From assembly GCF_002434505.1 (NCBI RefSeq), contig NZ_DJKE01000001.1, positions 1-64,000 on the forward strand: a stretch of 64,000 nucleotides of DNA, written 5' to 3'. The notes under the pieces were generated by a model. The model worked only from the letters and a program-made list of their open reading frames with translations. It did not search any database and was not told the origin of the DNA. A program made the translations under genes and the position numbers. This document shows, piece by piece, positions 45,537 through 53,604 of the stretch (positions are counted from its first letter, which is position 1; each line of letters starts with the position of its first letter). The stretch is from Brevundimonas sp. UBA6550. GTDB lineage: Bacteria > Pseudomonadota > Alphaproteobacteria > Caulobacterales > Caulobacteraceae.

Positions 45537-46501
45537 ACCGCTTCTTCTCTTACTGGACGACGCGCCGCGCAGCGCATCGGCGGGCGGCGCGCCAAGTTCT
45601 GCTCGACGGCCTCCCGAGCGCAGGCGCGCCGGCCCCGGATCCCTCGCTGGTCGAGGCCATGCGACAGACGTTCGACGACCCGGCGCTGTCGGAGGCCTTG
45701 CGGGGGGCCGCGCCCTACGCTGTTCGCAGGACCGTCCGAACGAAGCGGGCGGGTCGGACCGCAAGGTTGATGCGGCCCGTGGTTTGGGCGCCGACGGCCT
45801 TGGCCCTGGTGCTGGGTGGCGTTCTGGCCGGTCCCCATCTCGCCGATCTCGTCGCCGTGGCCACCGCGACGGAGACGGCCTACGACACGTCGCGCGGCCA
45901 GACCCGGCGGCTTGTGCTTGAAGACGGCTCCCATGTGCTGATGACAGGCGACACCCATCTGAAAGTGAGGATGGCCGGGCGAAAACGAGAAGTGTCGCTG
46001 ACCGGCGGCGAGGCCATGTTCGACGTGGCGCACGATCCCTCCCGCGTCTTCGAGGTCCGTACGGACCAAGGCCAGGTTCGCGTTCTCGGCACGCGGTTCA
46101 CGATGAGCCTGACCAATGGACGACTGGACGTGGACGTCTATCGCGGTCGCGTCGCGGTCTCGACCGACGCCGGGGCGCGCAGAGAAGTGGGCGTGGGGCA
46201 GCGAGCCTCGGCGCGGGACGGCCATGTCAGGGCCGGGGCGGTGTTCGCGCCGGACGAAACCGTCTGGAGCGACGGGTGGATCGAGACCGACGCCATCACC
46301 CTGGCAGAGTTGGTCCAGCGCCTGTCGCGGCGTTCGACGCGGCCCATAATCATTCAGGACGAGAAGCTGAAAAGCCTTGAGGCGGCGGGGCGTTTCCGTC
46401 TCGACGACGCCGAGGGGCAGTTGCGGAACCTCGCCGTGGTGCATGGTTTCCAGGTGAGGTCCGGCCCGGACTCGATCGTCGTTTCAGCCGCGAAATCCTG
46501 A
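45533..46501 (+). CDS. FecR-family anti-sigma/signal-transfer protein
   Basis: A 322-residue single-pass inner-membrane protein. It has a cytoplasmic N-terminal segment of about 80 residues (binds the sigma factor), a membrane helix near 84-105 ([16 protein letters not shown]) and a periplasmic FecR domain with the hallmark [11 protein letters not shown] and [20 protein letters not shown]-terminal secretin/STN-like tail follows. It relays the occupied state of the receptor to the ECF factor. The GTG start at 45533 has AGGAGGG upstream and shares GTGA with the sigma stop. Confidence 0.9.
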   Translation: MNRFFSYWTTRRAAHRRAARQVLLDGLPSAGAPAPDPSLVEAMRQTFDDPALSEALRGAAPYAVRRTVRTKRAGRTARLMRPVVWAPTALALVLGGVLAGPHLADLVAVATATETAYDTSRGQTRRLVLEDGSHVLMTGDTHLKVRMAGRKREVSLTGGEAMFDVAHDPSRVFEVRTDQGQVRVLGTRFTMSLTNGRLDVDVYRGRVAVSTDAGARREVGVGQRASARDGHVRAGAVFAPDETVWSDGWIETDAITLAELVQRLSRRSTRPIIIQDEKLKSLEAAGRFRLDDAEGQLRNLAVVHGFQVRSGPDSIVVSAAKS

Positions 46502-46566
46502 TCAGGACGAGGATGAATCTTAGCGAGTCCGCCATGCGACGGTTGCGAAAGATTTGCAAAAATCCC

Positions 46567-46595
46567 TGTCCGGTATTCGGCCTGCCTGCGTCCTA
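46567..46595 (+). promoter_or_regulatory. Candidate ECF promoter of the STN receptor
   Basis: TGTCCGG (46567-46573) and CGTCCTA (46589-46595) are separated by 15 bases, upstream of the receptor gene. The arrangement resembles promoters used by FecI-type sigma factors in related alphaproteobacteria, as I recall them. No experimental support is available here. Confidence 0.4.
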
Positions 46596-46645
46596 GCCTT
46601 CTGACCGCCCGCAGGGGGCTGGCGGGTTCAAGGGATCAAGGCTCG

Positions 46646-49579
46646 ATGGGCACCTCAAAAACTCTTACTCGCCTCAAGGCGACGACATCCGTCATGGCCT
46701 TCGCCATACTGGCGGCGGCCGGCTCCGTCTCGGCTCAGACGTCCGCCCGAGGGCGTGCGCCGGTCGCGGTGTCCGCGTCCGCCGGCGACCTGTCGGCCGC
46801 ATTGGCGCAATATTCGCGGGCTTCGGGACTTCAGGTCATCGCCGATCCGGCCCTGTTGCGCGGTCGGCGCACTCAGGGGGTGTCGGGGACCCTGACGACC
46901 GCCCAGGCGCTGGATCGTCTTTTGAGCGGCACGGGACTGGTCTGGCGTCTGAACGGAGACGCTGTCGTCATCACCCGCGCCGCGCAAGCCCGGCCTGCCG
47001 CGCCGGCGCCGGCGGCGGCGCGCGTGCTTTCGACCGAGGATCGGGCTGAAACCTTCGCCGAGCTTGAAGAGGTCGTGGTCACCGGCAGCTTCTCCTCCAG
47101 CCTGACCCAGGCCCTGGACGTCAAGCGCCGCGCCGACAATGTCGTGGACGTCATCACCGCCGAGGACATCGGCGACTTTCCCAGCCAGAACATCGCCGAA
47201 GCGCTGCAGCGTGTGCCAGGCGTCTCCATCGTCCGCGACCGGGGCGAGGGCTTGTTCGTGCGCGTACGGGGCCTGGGCGCCAACTTCCAGATCACGACCC
47301 TGAACGGCCGCAGCGCCGCCGTGAACGAGAATGTCCGCGACAGCGGTCAGAGCGGGCGTCAGTTCCGTTTCGACACCCTGCCGTCCGAACTGGTCGCCGG
47401 GGTGGATGTGATCAAGAGCCCGCTCGCTTCGCTGGACGAAGGGGCGATCGGGGGCGTGGTCAATGTACGCACCTTCCGTCCGCTGGACCTGAAGACTTCG
47501 CGCCTGGCCCTGTCCGGCGACGTCAACTACGCCGAGAACGCCGGGGATCTGAACCCGCGCCTGTCCGCCCTGGGGTCCTGGGTCAACGAAGACCGCACCT
47601 TCGGCGCCCTGCTGGCCGCCGTCTACGACCAGCGCTCCCTGCGACAGGACCGCATCACCGGCGTCACCTGGGGCACCTATGCGGCGGGCGTTGACACGAA
47701 CGGCGACGGCGTGTCCGACAGCGGCCCCATCATCTATCCGCAGGCGCTGCGCCCTACGCTGGAGATGGAGGATCGCGAGCGCTACGGCCTGAACGCCGCC
47801 CTGCAATGGCGGCCCACCTCGACGACCGACGTCAATCTGGACATCACCTACACCGATCTGATGGTCGATTACGACGAACTGACCTATTCGGCCGACGCCA
47901 ATGTCGCGAATGCGGTGCGCGGCTCCGCGCGGGTCGAGAACGGCGCCTTGGCGGGGGGAACCTTCGGCGGCGGCACCAGCCAGATCGGTCACGAAGTCTC
48001 GCGCCTGCATCACGACAACCTGTCGGTCGGTCTGAACCTGCGTCAGCAGATCGGCGCCTGGACCGTGTCGGGAGACGTGGCCTATGCCCGCGCCGCAAGC
48101 GACACCCCCGACCCGATCACACGGTCGCGGGTGCAGGGGTCGGTCGGGCGGATTCAGATCGACATGCCCAAGTCGGGCGGCGGCGTCCCTTCGATCCGCT
48201 TTCTCGACGTGGACATGAACAATATCTCGACGCTGCCGGGCCGGCGTCTGGAATACCGGGTCAACGACACCCTGGACGAGGAGACCGCCATCCAGCTGGA
48301 CTTCGTCCGTCCCCTCTCCTTCGGGCCCATCGCCAAGATCGCCTTCGGCGCCAAATATCGCGATCGTGCGCGCGACTACAATCGTCGCGATTTCAACATC
48401 ACGCGCGGCATTTCGGGCCTGACCCTGGCTCAGGACTTCTTCCAGCCCTTCTCGCAGAAGGATTTCCTGTCCAAGGTCGGGGCCGAACTGCCGCGCAGCT
48501 GGGTCGTGCCGAACCCGACGCGGTTCCTGCGCCAGATCACCCAGGCCGATCTGGACGCGCCGCTGTCGCGGGGCGATCTGCGCAACTCCTACCAGATCGA
48601 CGAGACCATTCTGGCCGGTTACGGCATGGCCGACGTCGAGACCATGCTGTTCGGGGCGCCCTTGCGCGGCAATTTCGGCCTGCGGGTGGCCCAGACCGAG
48701 CAGACGTCTTCGGGTCACGCCGACAACGGCCGGGCCGCCCTGCCCGTGTCGTTCGACAAGACCTACAATGACGTCCTGCCCTCTCTGAACCTGGTGTGGG
48801 AAGCGCGCGACGACTTCCAGTTCCGCATTGCGGCGGCCAAGGTGATCACCCGCCCGTCCCTGTCGGACCTGGCCCCCAGACTGACGCTGAACTCATCGGG
48901 CGCACTCTTCACCGCCGTCGGCGGGAACCCCGAGCTTAGGCCGTTCGAGGCCTGGCAATACGATGCGGTGGCGGAATGGTATTTCTCGCCGTCCAGCGCC
49001 CTGATCGGCGGGGCCTTCTACAAGGACATCACCACCTTCTCGACCCGTCGCCGGTCCAATATCGTCATCGACGACGTGACCTATGAACTGACCGCGCCGG
49101 TCAACGGCGGCACGGCTTCGATCGCGGGAATCGAACTGGCCTACCAGCAGCTGTTCCCGTTCCTGCCGGCGCCGTTCGACGGTCTGGGGATGACGGCCAA
49201 CCTGACCCTGACCACGACTGACGCGACCTATTACGACGGCACGCGCGAGTTCAAGGACGACCTCGAAAACGTCGCCAAGCAGAGCATCAACCTGACCGGC
49301 TTCTACGAGAAGGGGCCGCTGGCGGCGCGTCTCAGCTATTCCTGGCGGGGCGACGTGCTGCAGGAGGTCGGAACCAACGGTCTGGAATCGGCGAATGATC
49401 GGGCCTTCGGCTCGCTGGACGGCAGCCTGAGCTACAAGCTCACCGATCGACTGACGGTCTCCGTGGAGGCCATCAATCTGACCGACCAGCCGCAAGAGCA
49501 GTTCGTCGCTGACAACCGGTTCGTCGGCTACACCGACTATGGACGCACCATCTCCGTCGGAATGAGCGCCCGCTTCTAA
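46646..49579 (+). CDS. TonB-dependent receptor with STN signalling domain
   Basis: A 977-residue Caulobacter/Xanthomonas-type receptor. Order: signal peptide (to about 31, VSAQ); STN domain (about 40-112, LSAALAQYSRASGLQVIADP); a TonB-box-like VVVTGSF; plug (about 150-280) with DVITAEDIGDFPSQNIAEAL; and a large barrel ending SVGMSARF. The STN domain is the part that contacts FecR, so ligand binding outside should activate the adjacent ECF sigma. It lies 145 bases after fecR and 65 bases before the alkaline phosphatase gene. The ligand is unknown; the neighbour suggests a phosphate-containing compound. Confidence 0.92.
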   Translation: MGTSKTLTRLKATTSVMAFAILAAAGSVSAQTSARGRAPVAVSASAGDLSAALAQYSRASGLQVIADPALLRGRRTQGVSGTLTTAQALDRLLSGTGLVWRLNGDAVVITRAAQARPAAPAPAAARVLSTEDRAETFAELEEVVVTGSFSSSLTQALDVKRRADNVVDVITAEDIGDFPSQNIAEALQRVPGVSIVRDRGEGLFVRVRGLGANFQITTLNGRSAAVNENVRDSGQSGRQFRFDTLPSELVAGVDVIKSPLASLDEGAIGGVVNVRTFRPLDLKTSRLALSGDVNYAENAGDLNPRLSALGSWVNEDRTFGALLAAVYDQRSLRQDRITGVTWGTYAAGVDTNGDGVSDSGPIIYPQALRPTLEMEDRERYGLNAALQWRPTSTTDVNLDITYTDLMVDYDELTYSADANVANAVRGSARVENGALAGGTFGGGTSQIGHEVSRLHHDNLSVGLNLRQQIGAWTVSGDVAYARAASDTPDPITRSRVQGSVGRIQIDMPKSGGGVPSIRFLDVDMNNISTLPGRRLEYRVNDTLDEETAIQLDFVRPLSFGPIAKIAFGAKYRDRARDYNRRDFNITRGISGLTLAQDFFQPFSQKDFLSKVGAELPRSWVVPNPTRFLRQITQADLDAPLSRGDLRNSYQIDETILAGYGMADVETMLFGAPLRGNFGLRVAQTEQTSSGHADNGRAALPVSFDKTYNDVLPSLNLVWEARDDFQFRIAAAKVITRPSLSDLAPRLTLNSSGALFTAVGGNPELRPFEAWQYDAVAEWYFSPSSALIGGAFYKDITTFSTRRRSNIVIDDVTYELTAPVNGGTASIAGIELAYQQLFPFLPAPFDGLGMTANLTLTTTDATYYDGTREFKDDLENVAKQSINLTGFYEKGPLAARLSYSWRGDVLQEVGTNGLESANDRAFGSLDGSLSYKLTDRLTVSVEAINLTDQPQEQFVADNRFVGYTDYGRTISVGMSARF

Positions 49580-49591
49580 TCCCTACCTGCC

Positions 49592-49625
49592 AACCCCGCG
49601 CGTCGCCGGCGACGCGCGGGGTTTT
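49592..49625 (+). terminator. Strong intrinsic terminator between receptor and phosphatase genes
   Basis: AACCCCGCGCGTCGC (49592-49606) and GCGACGCGCGGGGTT (49609-49623) form a 15-base-pair perfect stem that leads straight into TTTT (49622-49625). It lies 12 bases after the receptor stop and about 20 before the phosphatase start codon, so it should strongly reduce read-through. Confidence 0.8.
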
Positions 49626-49644
49626 CCGTCTTTAGGAGATCGTC

Positions 49645-51051
49645 ATGAAACCCTTCCTGCCCATTCTGCTCGGCGCCGCTCTGTCTTTCCCGCCGATCCA
49701 GGCTCAGGCCCAGGTTCAGGCCGACATCGCCGCACTCGATGCGGCGACGGCGTTGAGGCCCGACACGGGGCGGCCGAAGAACGTCATCCTGATGATCGGC
49801 GACGGCATGGGGATCAACAGCGTCACCGCCGGTCGCATCTACGAGGGCCAAGCCCTGGGCGAGGACGGCGCCAGCCATCGGCTGTCCTTCGATCGTTTTC
49901 CCTACACGGCCCTGTCGCGAACCTATTCGGCCGATCGTTTCGTCACGGATTCCGCGAACGGCGCCTCGGCCTTGATGACCGGATACAAGACCATCAACGG
50001 CGCCATCGGCGTCGACGATCAGGTGCGGGCTCGTGATTGCGCCTCCGCCACGGCGGCTCGCGTGCCGACGCTGTCGGAACTGGCGCGGGCCAAGGGACTG
50101 GCGATCGGGGTCGTAACGACCGCGCCGATCACGGACGCGACCCCGGCGGCCACCTATGCCCACACCCCCTTCCGCGGGTGGCAGAGCGACATCGACATGC
50201 CGGCCCAGGCTGTGGCCCAGGGCTGTATCGACATCGCGCGACAACTGGTCGAAGGCGAAGCCACGCCCGAGGTCGTTCTGGGCGCCGGCCTGGCCTATCT
50301 GAAACCCGAGGCGGACGGAGGACGCCGCAAGGACGGTCGAGATCTGGTCGAGGCCTGGCGTCGACGCGGCGGCGCCTCGACCGTGGTCAGCGACCTTCCG
50401 GAACTGACGGCCAGCACCACGCCGCGCCTGATGGGCCTCTTCTCCAACGGCGCCCTGCCGGCGGACGCCGATCGGGCGCCCGACAGCGCCACGGCGCGAC
50501 TGCCGGACATGACGGCGGCGGCGATCCGCGCCCTGTCGCAGAACCCCGAGGGCTATCTGCTGGTGGTCGAGGGCGCCCAGATCGACAGCTATCACCACGC
50601 CAATGATCCGCGTCGCGCTCTGGCCGCCGTGGCCGAGTTCTCCCAGGCCGTGGACGCCGCGCGTCGACTGACCGATCCAGCCGATACGTTGATCATCGTC
50701 ACGGCGGACCATAGCCACAGCCTGGTCCTCACCGCCGGGTCGGATCGCAAGGCGCCGCTGCTGGGCTTGGCCGGCGCGGACGGCGCGCCGAACAAGGCGC
50801 TGGACGACGCGCCCTATCCGACCCTGATCTACGGCACCGGCCCGTCGCCGACGCGACCGCAAGCCGTCGCCCGCGCAGACGGATCTTCAGACGCCGACGC
50901 TCTGCGCTCGGTCGCCGTGCCCTTATCCAGCGCGGGACACGCCGGGGAGGATGTCCCGGTTTACGCCGACGGCCCCCAGGCCTATCTGGTGCGCGGCGTG
51001 ATCGAACCGACCTACGTCTTTCAACTGATCCGGCGGGCGCTGTCGCTCTAG
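49645..51051 (+). CDS. Alkaline phosphatase, PhoA family
   Basis: A 468-residue periplasmic or secreted phosphomonoesterase with a signal peptide (to about 22). Visible catalytic features are Asp53 (MIGDGMG), the nucleophile Ser103 in DSANGASALMTG, the metal ligands in VEGAQIDSYHHAND, and the C-terminal HSH of TADHSHS. These match the E. coli PhoA active site (Asp51, Ser102). The ATG at 49645 has AGGAG upstream. It could release phosphate from esters brought near the cell by the adjacent receptor. A hairpin without a T run follows at 51109-51138. Confidence 0.93.
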   Translation: MKPFLPILLGAALSFPPIQAQAQVQADIAALDAATALRPDTGRPKNVILMIGDGMGINSVTAGRIYEGQALGEDGASHRLSFDRFPYTALSRTYSADRFVTDSANGASALMTGYKTINGAIGVDDQVRARDCASATAARVPTLSELARAKGLAIGVVTTAPITDATPAATYAHTPFRGWQSDIDMPAQAVAQGCIDIARQLVEGEATPEVVLGAGLAYLKPEADGGRRKDGRDLVEAWRRRGGASTVVSDLPELTASTTPRLMGLFSNGALPADADRAPDSATARLPDMTAAAIRALSQNPEGYLLVVEGAQIDSYHHANDPRRALAAVAEFSQAVDAARRLTDPADTLIIVTADHSHSLVLTAGSDRKAPLLGLAGADGAPNKALDDAPYPTLIYGTGPSPTRPQAVARADGSSDADALRSVAVPLSSAGHAGEDVPVYADGPQAYLVRGVIEPTYVFQLIRRALSL

Positions 51052-51529
51052 GCCGGTCTGCGTGACGACGACGCGGCCAGCTTAAGCGCTCCAAGACGTG
51101 AATTTCCTGCCCCTTCGCCGCCCGTGCGGCGAAGGGGCCGTTCGTCCAGCGTCTTCAGGCCGGGTTCGAGCGGGAGATCAGGCGGGTCAATGGCGCCTCG
51201 ACGCAGGATTTCAGCGACAGGCTGCACAACCGCTTCGGCTATTCCCGGGCGACCTTCGACAATCCGCAACTGTTCAACCGCATCTAAACGTCCGCAGCCG
51301 ATAACGACTGTTTCGCGGTGCGGCGCGACGGACACTGTTTCATTCAGATCCCGATCTGCGACGCATTCATAACCAAGCTCGCCGACTGTTCGCTGTATTC
51401 CATCGGCAACGGCATTCTCCTGTCCGACCTGTTCGCCGCGCGGCAACGGCTTGGGCGCCGTCAGTCTAGGGCCGACTTGTCTCCGCCCTGGTCCGGGCGG
51501 CGGGACAGTATTGGTGTTCCAAGCAGCGA
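51052..51529 (+). pseudogene. Gene-poor stretch with possible degraded coding remnant
   Basis: 478 bases between convergent genes. A hairpin of 12 base pairs (51109-51120 with 51127-51138) probably marks the end of the phosphatase transcript. After it, the forward frame from about 51144 to the stop at 51285 reads like a genuine protein C-terminus (QDFSDRLHNRFGYSRATFDN, ending LFNRI). The same frame stays open again from 51288. There is no start codon or ribosome site, and upstream stops lie at 51063 and 51099. I read this as the tail of a lost gene, but random reading frame is possible in this GC-rich DNA. Confidence 0.35.
51109..51138 (+). terminator. Hairpin after the phosphatase gene
   Basis: GCCCCTTCGCCG (51109-51120) pairs with CGGCGAAGGGGC (51127-51138) around a six-base loop. 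It lies 57 bases after the phosphatase stop. No T run follows, so it is a weak or Rho-assisted terminator. Confidence 0.5.
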
Positions 51530-51976
51530 TCATTCCCCCGGCTGCACCGCGATCCTGAGCGGCTGGATCATGTCCTTGGGCGGGGCGGCGGCGAGGGTGC
51601 GGCCCAGCAGGGCGTCGCGCACGGCCTGATTGACCTCCGCATCGGCGAAAGGTGCGAAGTCGAGCCGTTCGACACGACCCCGCGCGTCGATCCAGACCTT
51701 GAGCGTCAGCGGTTCAGGCTCGGCGAGCGCCTCGGTCCGGGCCGTGCCCAGATAACGGCGCACGACCAGAGCCGGGCCATCCTCTTCCTCCAACCAGATC
51801 GAGACCGCGTCCGAAACCTTGTGGGCGTAGTCCATCCACTCGGCCGGCGCCGGGTTCGGCGCGACGCTTTGCGCCTGGGCGGGACCAAAGGACAGACCCA
51901 GCATCCCCGCCAGAGCGACCGCCCATCCGCCCAGCCCCGTCCGGCGCCCGCGAGACTTCATCAGCGACTTGGTCAT
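51530..51976 (-). CDS. Periplasmic TonB-C-domain protein
   Basis: A 148-residue exported protein: signal peptide (to about 36, AQAQ) followed by a TonB C-terminal-like domain (about 70-140, LTLKVWIDARGRVERLDFAP). It lacks the N-terminal membrane anchor and proline spacer of true TonB, so it is a free periplasmic domain or interacts with another energy complex. The ATG at 51976 has GGAG at good spacing. It is last in the leftward set with OmpH-like, SapC and the giant haemagglutinin genes. Confidence 0.75.
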   Translation of the reverse strand: MTKSLMKSRGRRTGLGGWAVALAGMLGLSFGPAQAQSVAPNPAPAEWMDYAHKVSDAVSIWLEEEDGPALVVRRYLGTARTEALAEPEPLTLKVWIDARGRVERLDFAPFADAEVNQAVRDALLGRTLAAAPPKDMIQPLRIAVQPGE

Positions 51977-52119
51977 TTTCTTGCACTCCGCACGACCGAA
52001 CCGCCGTGAAAATAAGGTCAGGCCGCCGCACGAGCCGTCCGGGCCATGGTCCCTGTCCGTCCGCCGCAACGCACGGACCGGGAACCGAAGCTCGGGCGAC
52101 GGCGGTTATAGAGCGATCG

Positions 52120-52737
52120 TCACGATTGCGGCAGGCGTTCGCGGTCGAAGGCGATCGTGGACATGCGGGCGTCAAGAGCGGCGACCACCTCGGCCGTCAG
52201 ATCGTTGCCGAAATTGCCGCCCAGCGCCGTGGCGCGGTCGAACAGCAGCCCACAGGCTTTCGACGCATAGACCTGGGCGATCACCGGCTGGGCCGCATTG
52301 GCGATCTGCTCCAGAACCTTGGCGCGCGTGGCCTCGATCTCACGACTATTGTGAGCGGCCTGCTGTTGCAGGACCTGGATGCGTTGAGCCAGGGCCTGAC
52401 GACGTTCGTCGCGACGGGCCTCGGACAGACCGGCGGCTTCGCGCTCGAACGCCTGAGCGTCCGCCTCTATCGGCGCGCGCTGGCTGTCGACCTCGGTTTG
52501 AGCGGCTTGGGTCAGCTCCTGCAGCCGGGCCGAGGCGGCGCGGCCGACGGCGGCGTTGGCGAACACCGCTTCGCGTGACAGCAGGCAGACGCCGGGGATC
52601 AACGGCCCTCCCAGAGACTGGGATTGAGGCTGGGACTGTTGCGACTGAGACTGGCCGGAACCGCCGATGGTCTGGGCCGCGGCCGGCAGGGCCGTCGCCG
52701 CGACCAGGGCGGCGAATGTCAGGGTGCGGATCATCAT
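52120..52737 (-). CDS. OmpH/Skp-like periplasmic chaperone
   Basis: A 205-residue protein with signal peptide (to about 21, AAAQ), a Gln/Ser-rich linker (SGQSQSQQSQPQSQS), and a long alpha-helical, coiled-coil part (about 60-150, AASARLQELTQAAQTEVDSQ) as in OmpH/Skp. Skp shields unfolded outer-membrane proteins in the periplasm. Two ATG codons overlap at 52737 and 52734. It starts four bases after the SapC stop. A dedicated chaperone beside a giant secreted protein makes sense functionally. Confidence 0.82.
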   Translation of the reverse strand: MMIRTLTFAALVAATALPAAAQTIGGSGQSQSQQSQPQSQSLGGPLIPGVCLLSREAVFANAAVGRAASARLQELTQAAQTEVDSQRAPIEADAQAFEREAAGLSEARRDERRQALAQRIQVLQQQAAHNSREIEATRAKVLEQIANAAQPVIAQVYASKACGLLFDRATALGGNFGNDLTAEVVAALDARMSTIAFDRERLPQS

Positions 52738-52741
52738 TGGA

Positions 52742-53545
52742 TCAGGCCTTCTTGGTCTTACGAGTTTGGGGCGAGGCTTCGGGCGCCTCTGAATCATTCG
52801 CCTGCGACGCTGCGGCGACGCGCTGCTGTCGATCCAGCAAAACCGAGAACCGCTCAAGCGAGGTCAGGTGCGTCTGGACCAGAGCGAGCCAGCCCTTGCG
52901 GTGCCAGTCGACCACGACGGCGTCCGGCAGGGCGGCGAACTTCTCGGCGTCGACGATCTGGAAACCGTCCAGCCCCAGGGTGCGGCCGTCTGGCAGGGTG
53001 GCGTCGGCGCGACGGTCGATCAGCAGACCCTCGGCGGCCAGGCCCTCGGCGAAGGCTCGCGTCGCGGCGGCTTCGGACTGGAAGGCGTTGCAGAATGTCA
53101 TGGCCTGTCGGGTCGCCTCGGACGGCTTGCCGTCCTCGAACAGGGGGGCGCCCTCCTGCCCATCGCACGCGATCCGCTCGGAGGCGGCGTCTATGGCCAG
53201 GGCGAAACCCTCGGGATTGACCGTGGCGATGAAGCCGAAGGGATAGCGGCGGACATAGGCCGGGACATAGGCGTCCGTGGCCCAGACGTCGTCTTCGACG
53301 AACAGGTTGCGGCGCTCCAGGCCGAGAATGGCCAGGGGCTGGGCGTCGCCGCCCGCGAACACCACCGGATAGGTCCGCGCCGCCGCCGCCATCTCCCCGA
53401 TCACCAGAGGAACGAAGGGAGTTTCGGCGGTGAAGCCGGCGTTCCCGGCCAGAAGACGCCAGGAAGCATGGTCTGCGGCGTTGAGCGGCTGGGGGTCGCG
53501 GTAGAACAGAGGCAGGGCCGGAACCGGCGATGGGTCGGAAGACAT
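52742..53545 (-). CDS. SapC family protein
   Basis: A 267-residue protein of the SapC family (PF07277), first described next to S-layer genes of Campylobacter. The typical middle segment YVPAYVRRYPFGF and the APLFEDGKPSEATRQAMTFCN block are present. There is no signal peptide, so it is probably cytoplasmic. Function is unknown. The C-terminal 25 residues are Lys/Thr/Pro-rich. It lies 59 bases after the giant haemagglutinin stop and four bases before the OmpH-like gene, so all are likely one transcript. Confidence 0.88.
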   Translation of the reverse strand: MSSDPSPVPALPLFYRDPQPLNAADHASWRLLAGNAGFTAETPFVPLVIGEMAAAARTYPVVFAGGDAQPLAILGLERRNLFVEDDVWATDAYVPAYVRRYPFGFIATVNPEGFALAIDAASERIACDGQEGAPLFEDGKPSEATRQAMTFCNAFQSEAAATRAFAEGLAAEGLLIDRRADATLPDGRTLGLDGFQIVDAEKFAALPDAVVVDWHRKGWLALVQTHLTSLERFSVLLDRQQRVAAASQANDSEAPEASPQTRKTKKA

Positions 53546-53604
53546 GGGCTACTCCACTTGAAGAAGGACGAGAGGCCGCGACACGCACCGCCTCCGGATC
53601 AGAC

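Noticed and set aside
49580..49644. Pho box before the alkaline phosphatase
   Set aside because: No pair of CTGTCAT-like repeats with 11-base spacing was found here or before the receptor; PhoB control cannot be claimed from the sequence.
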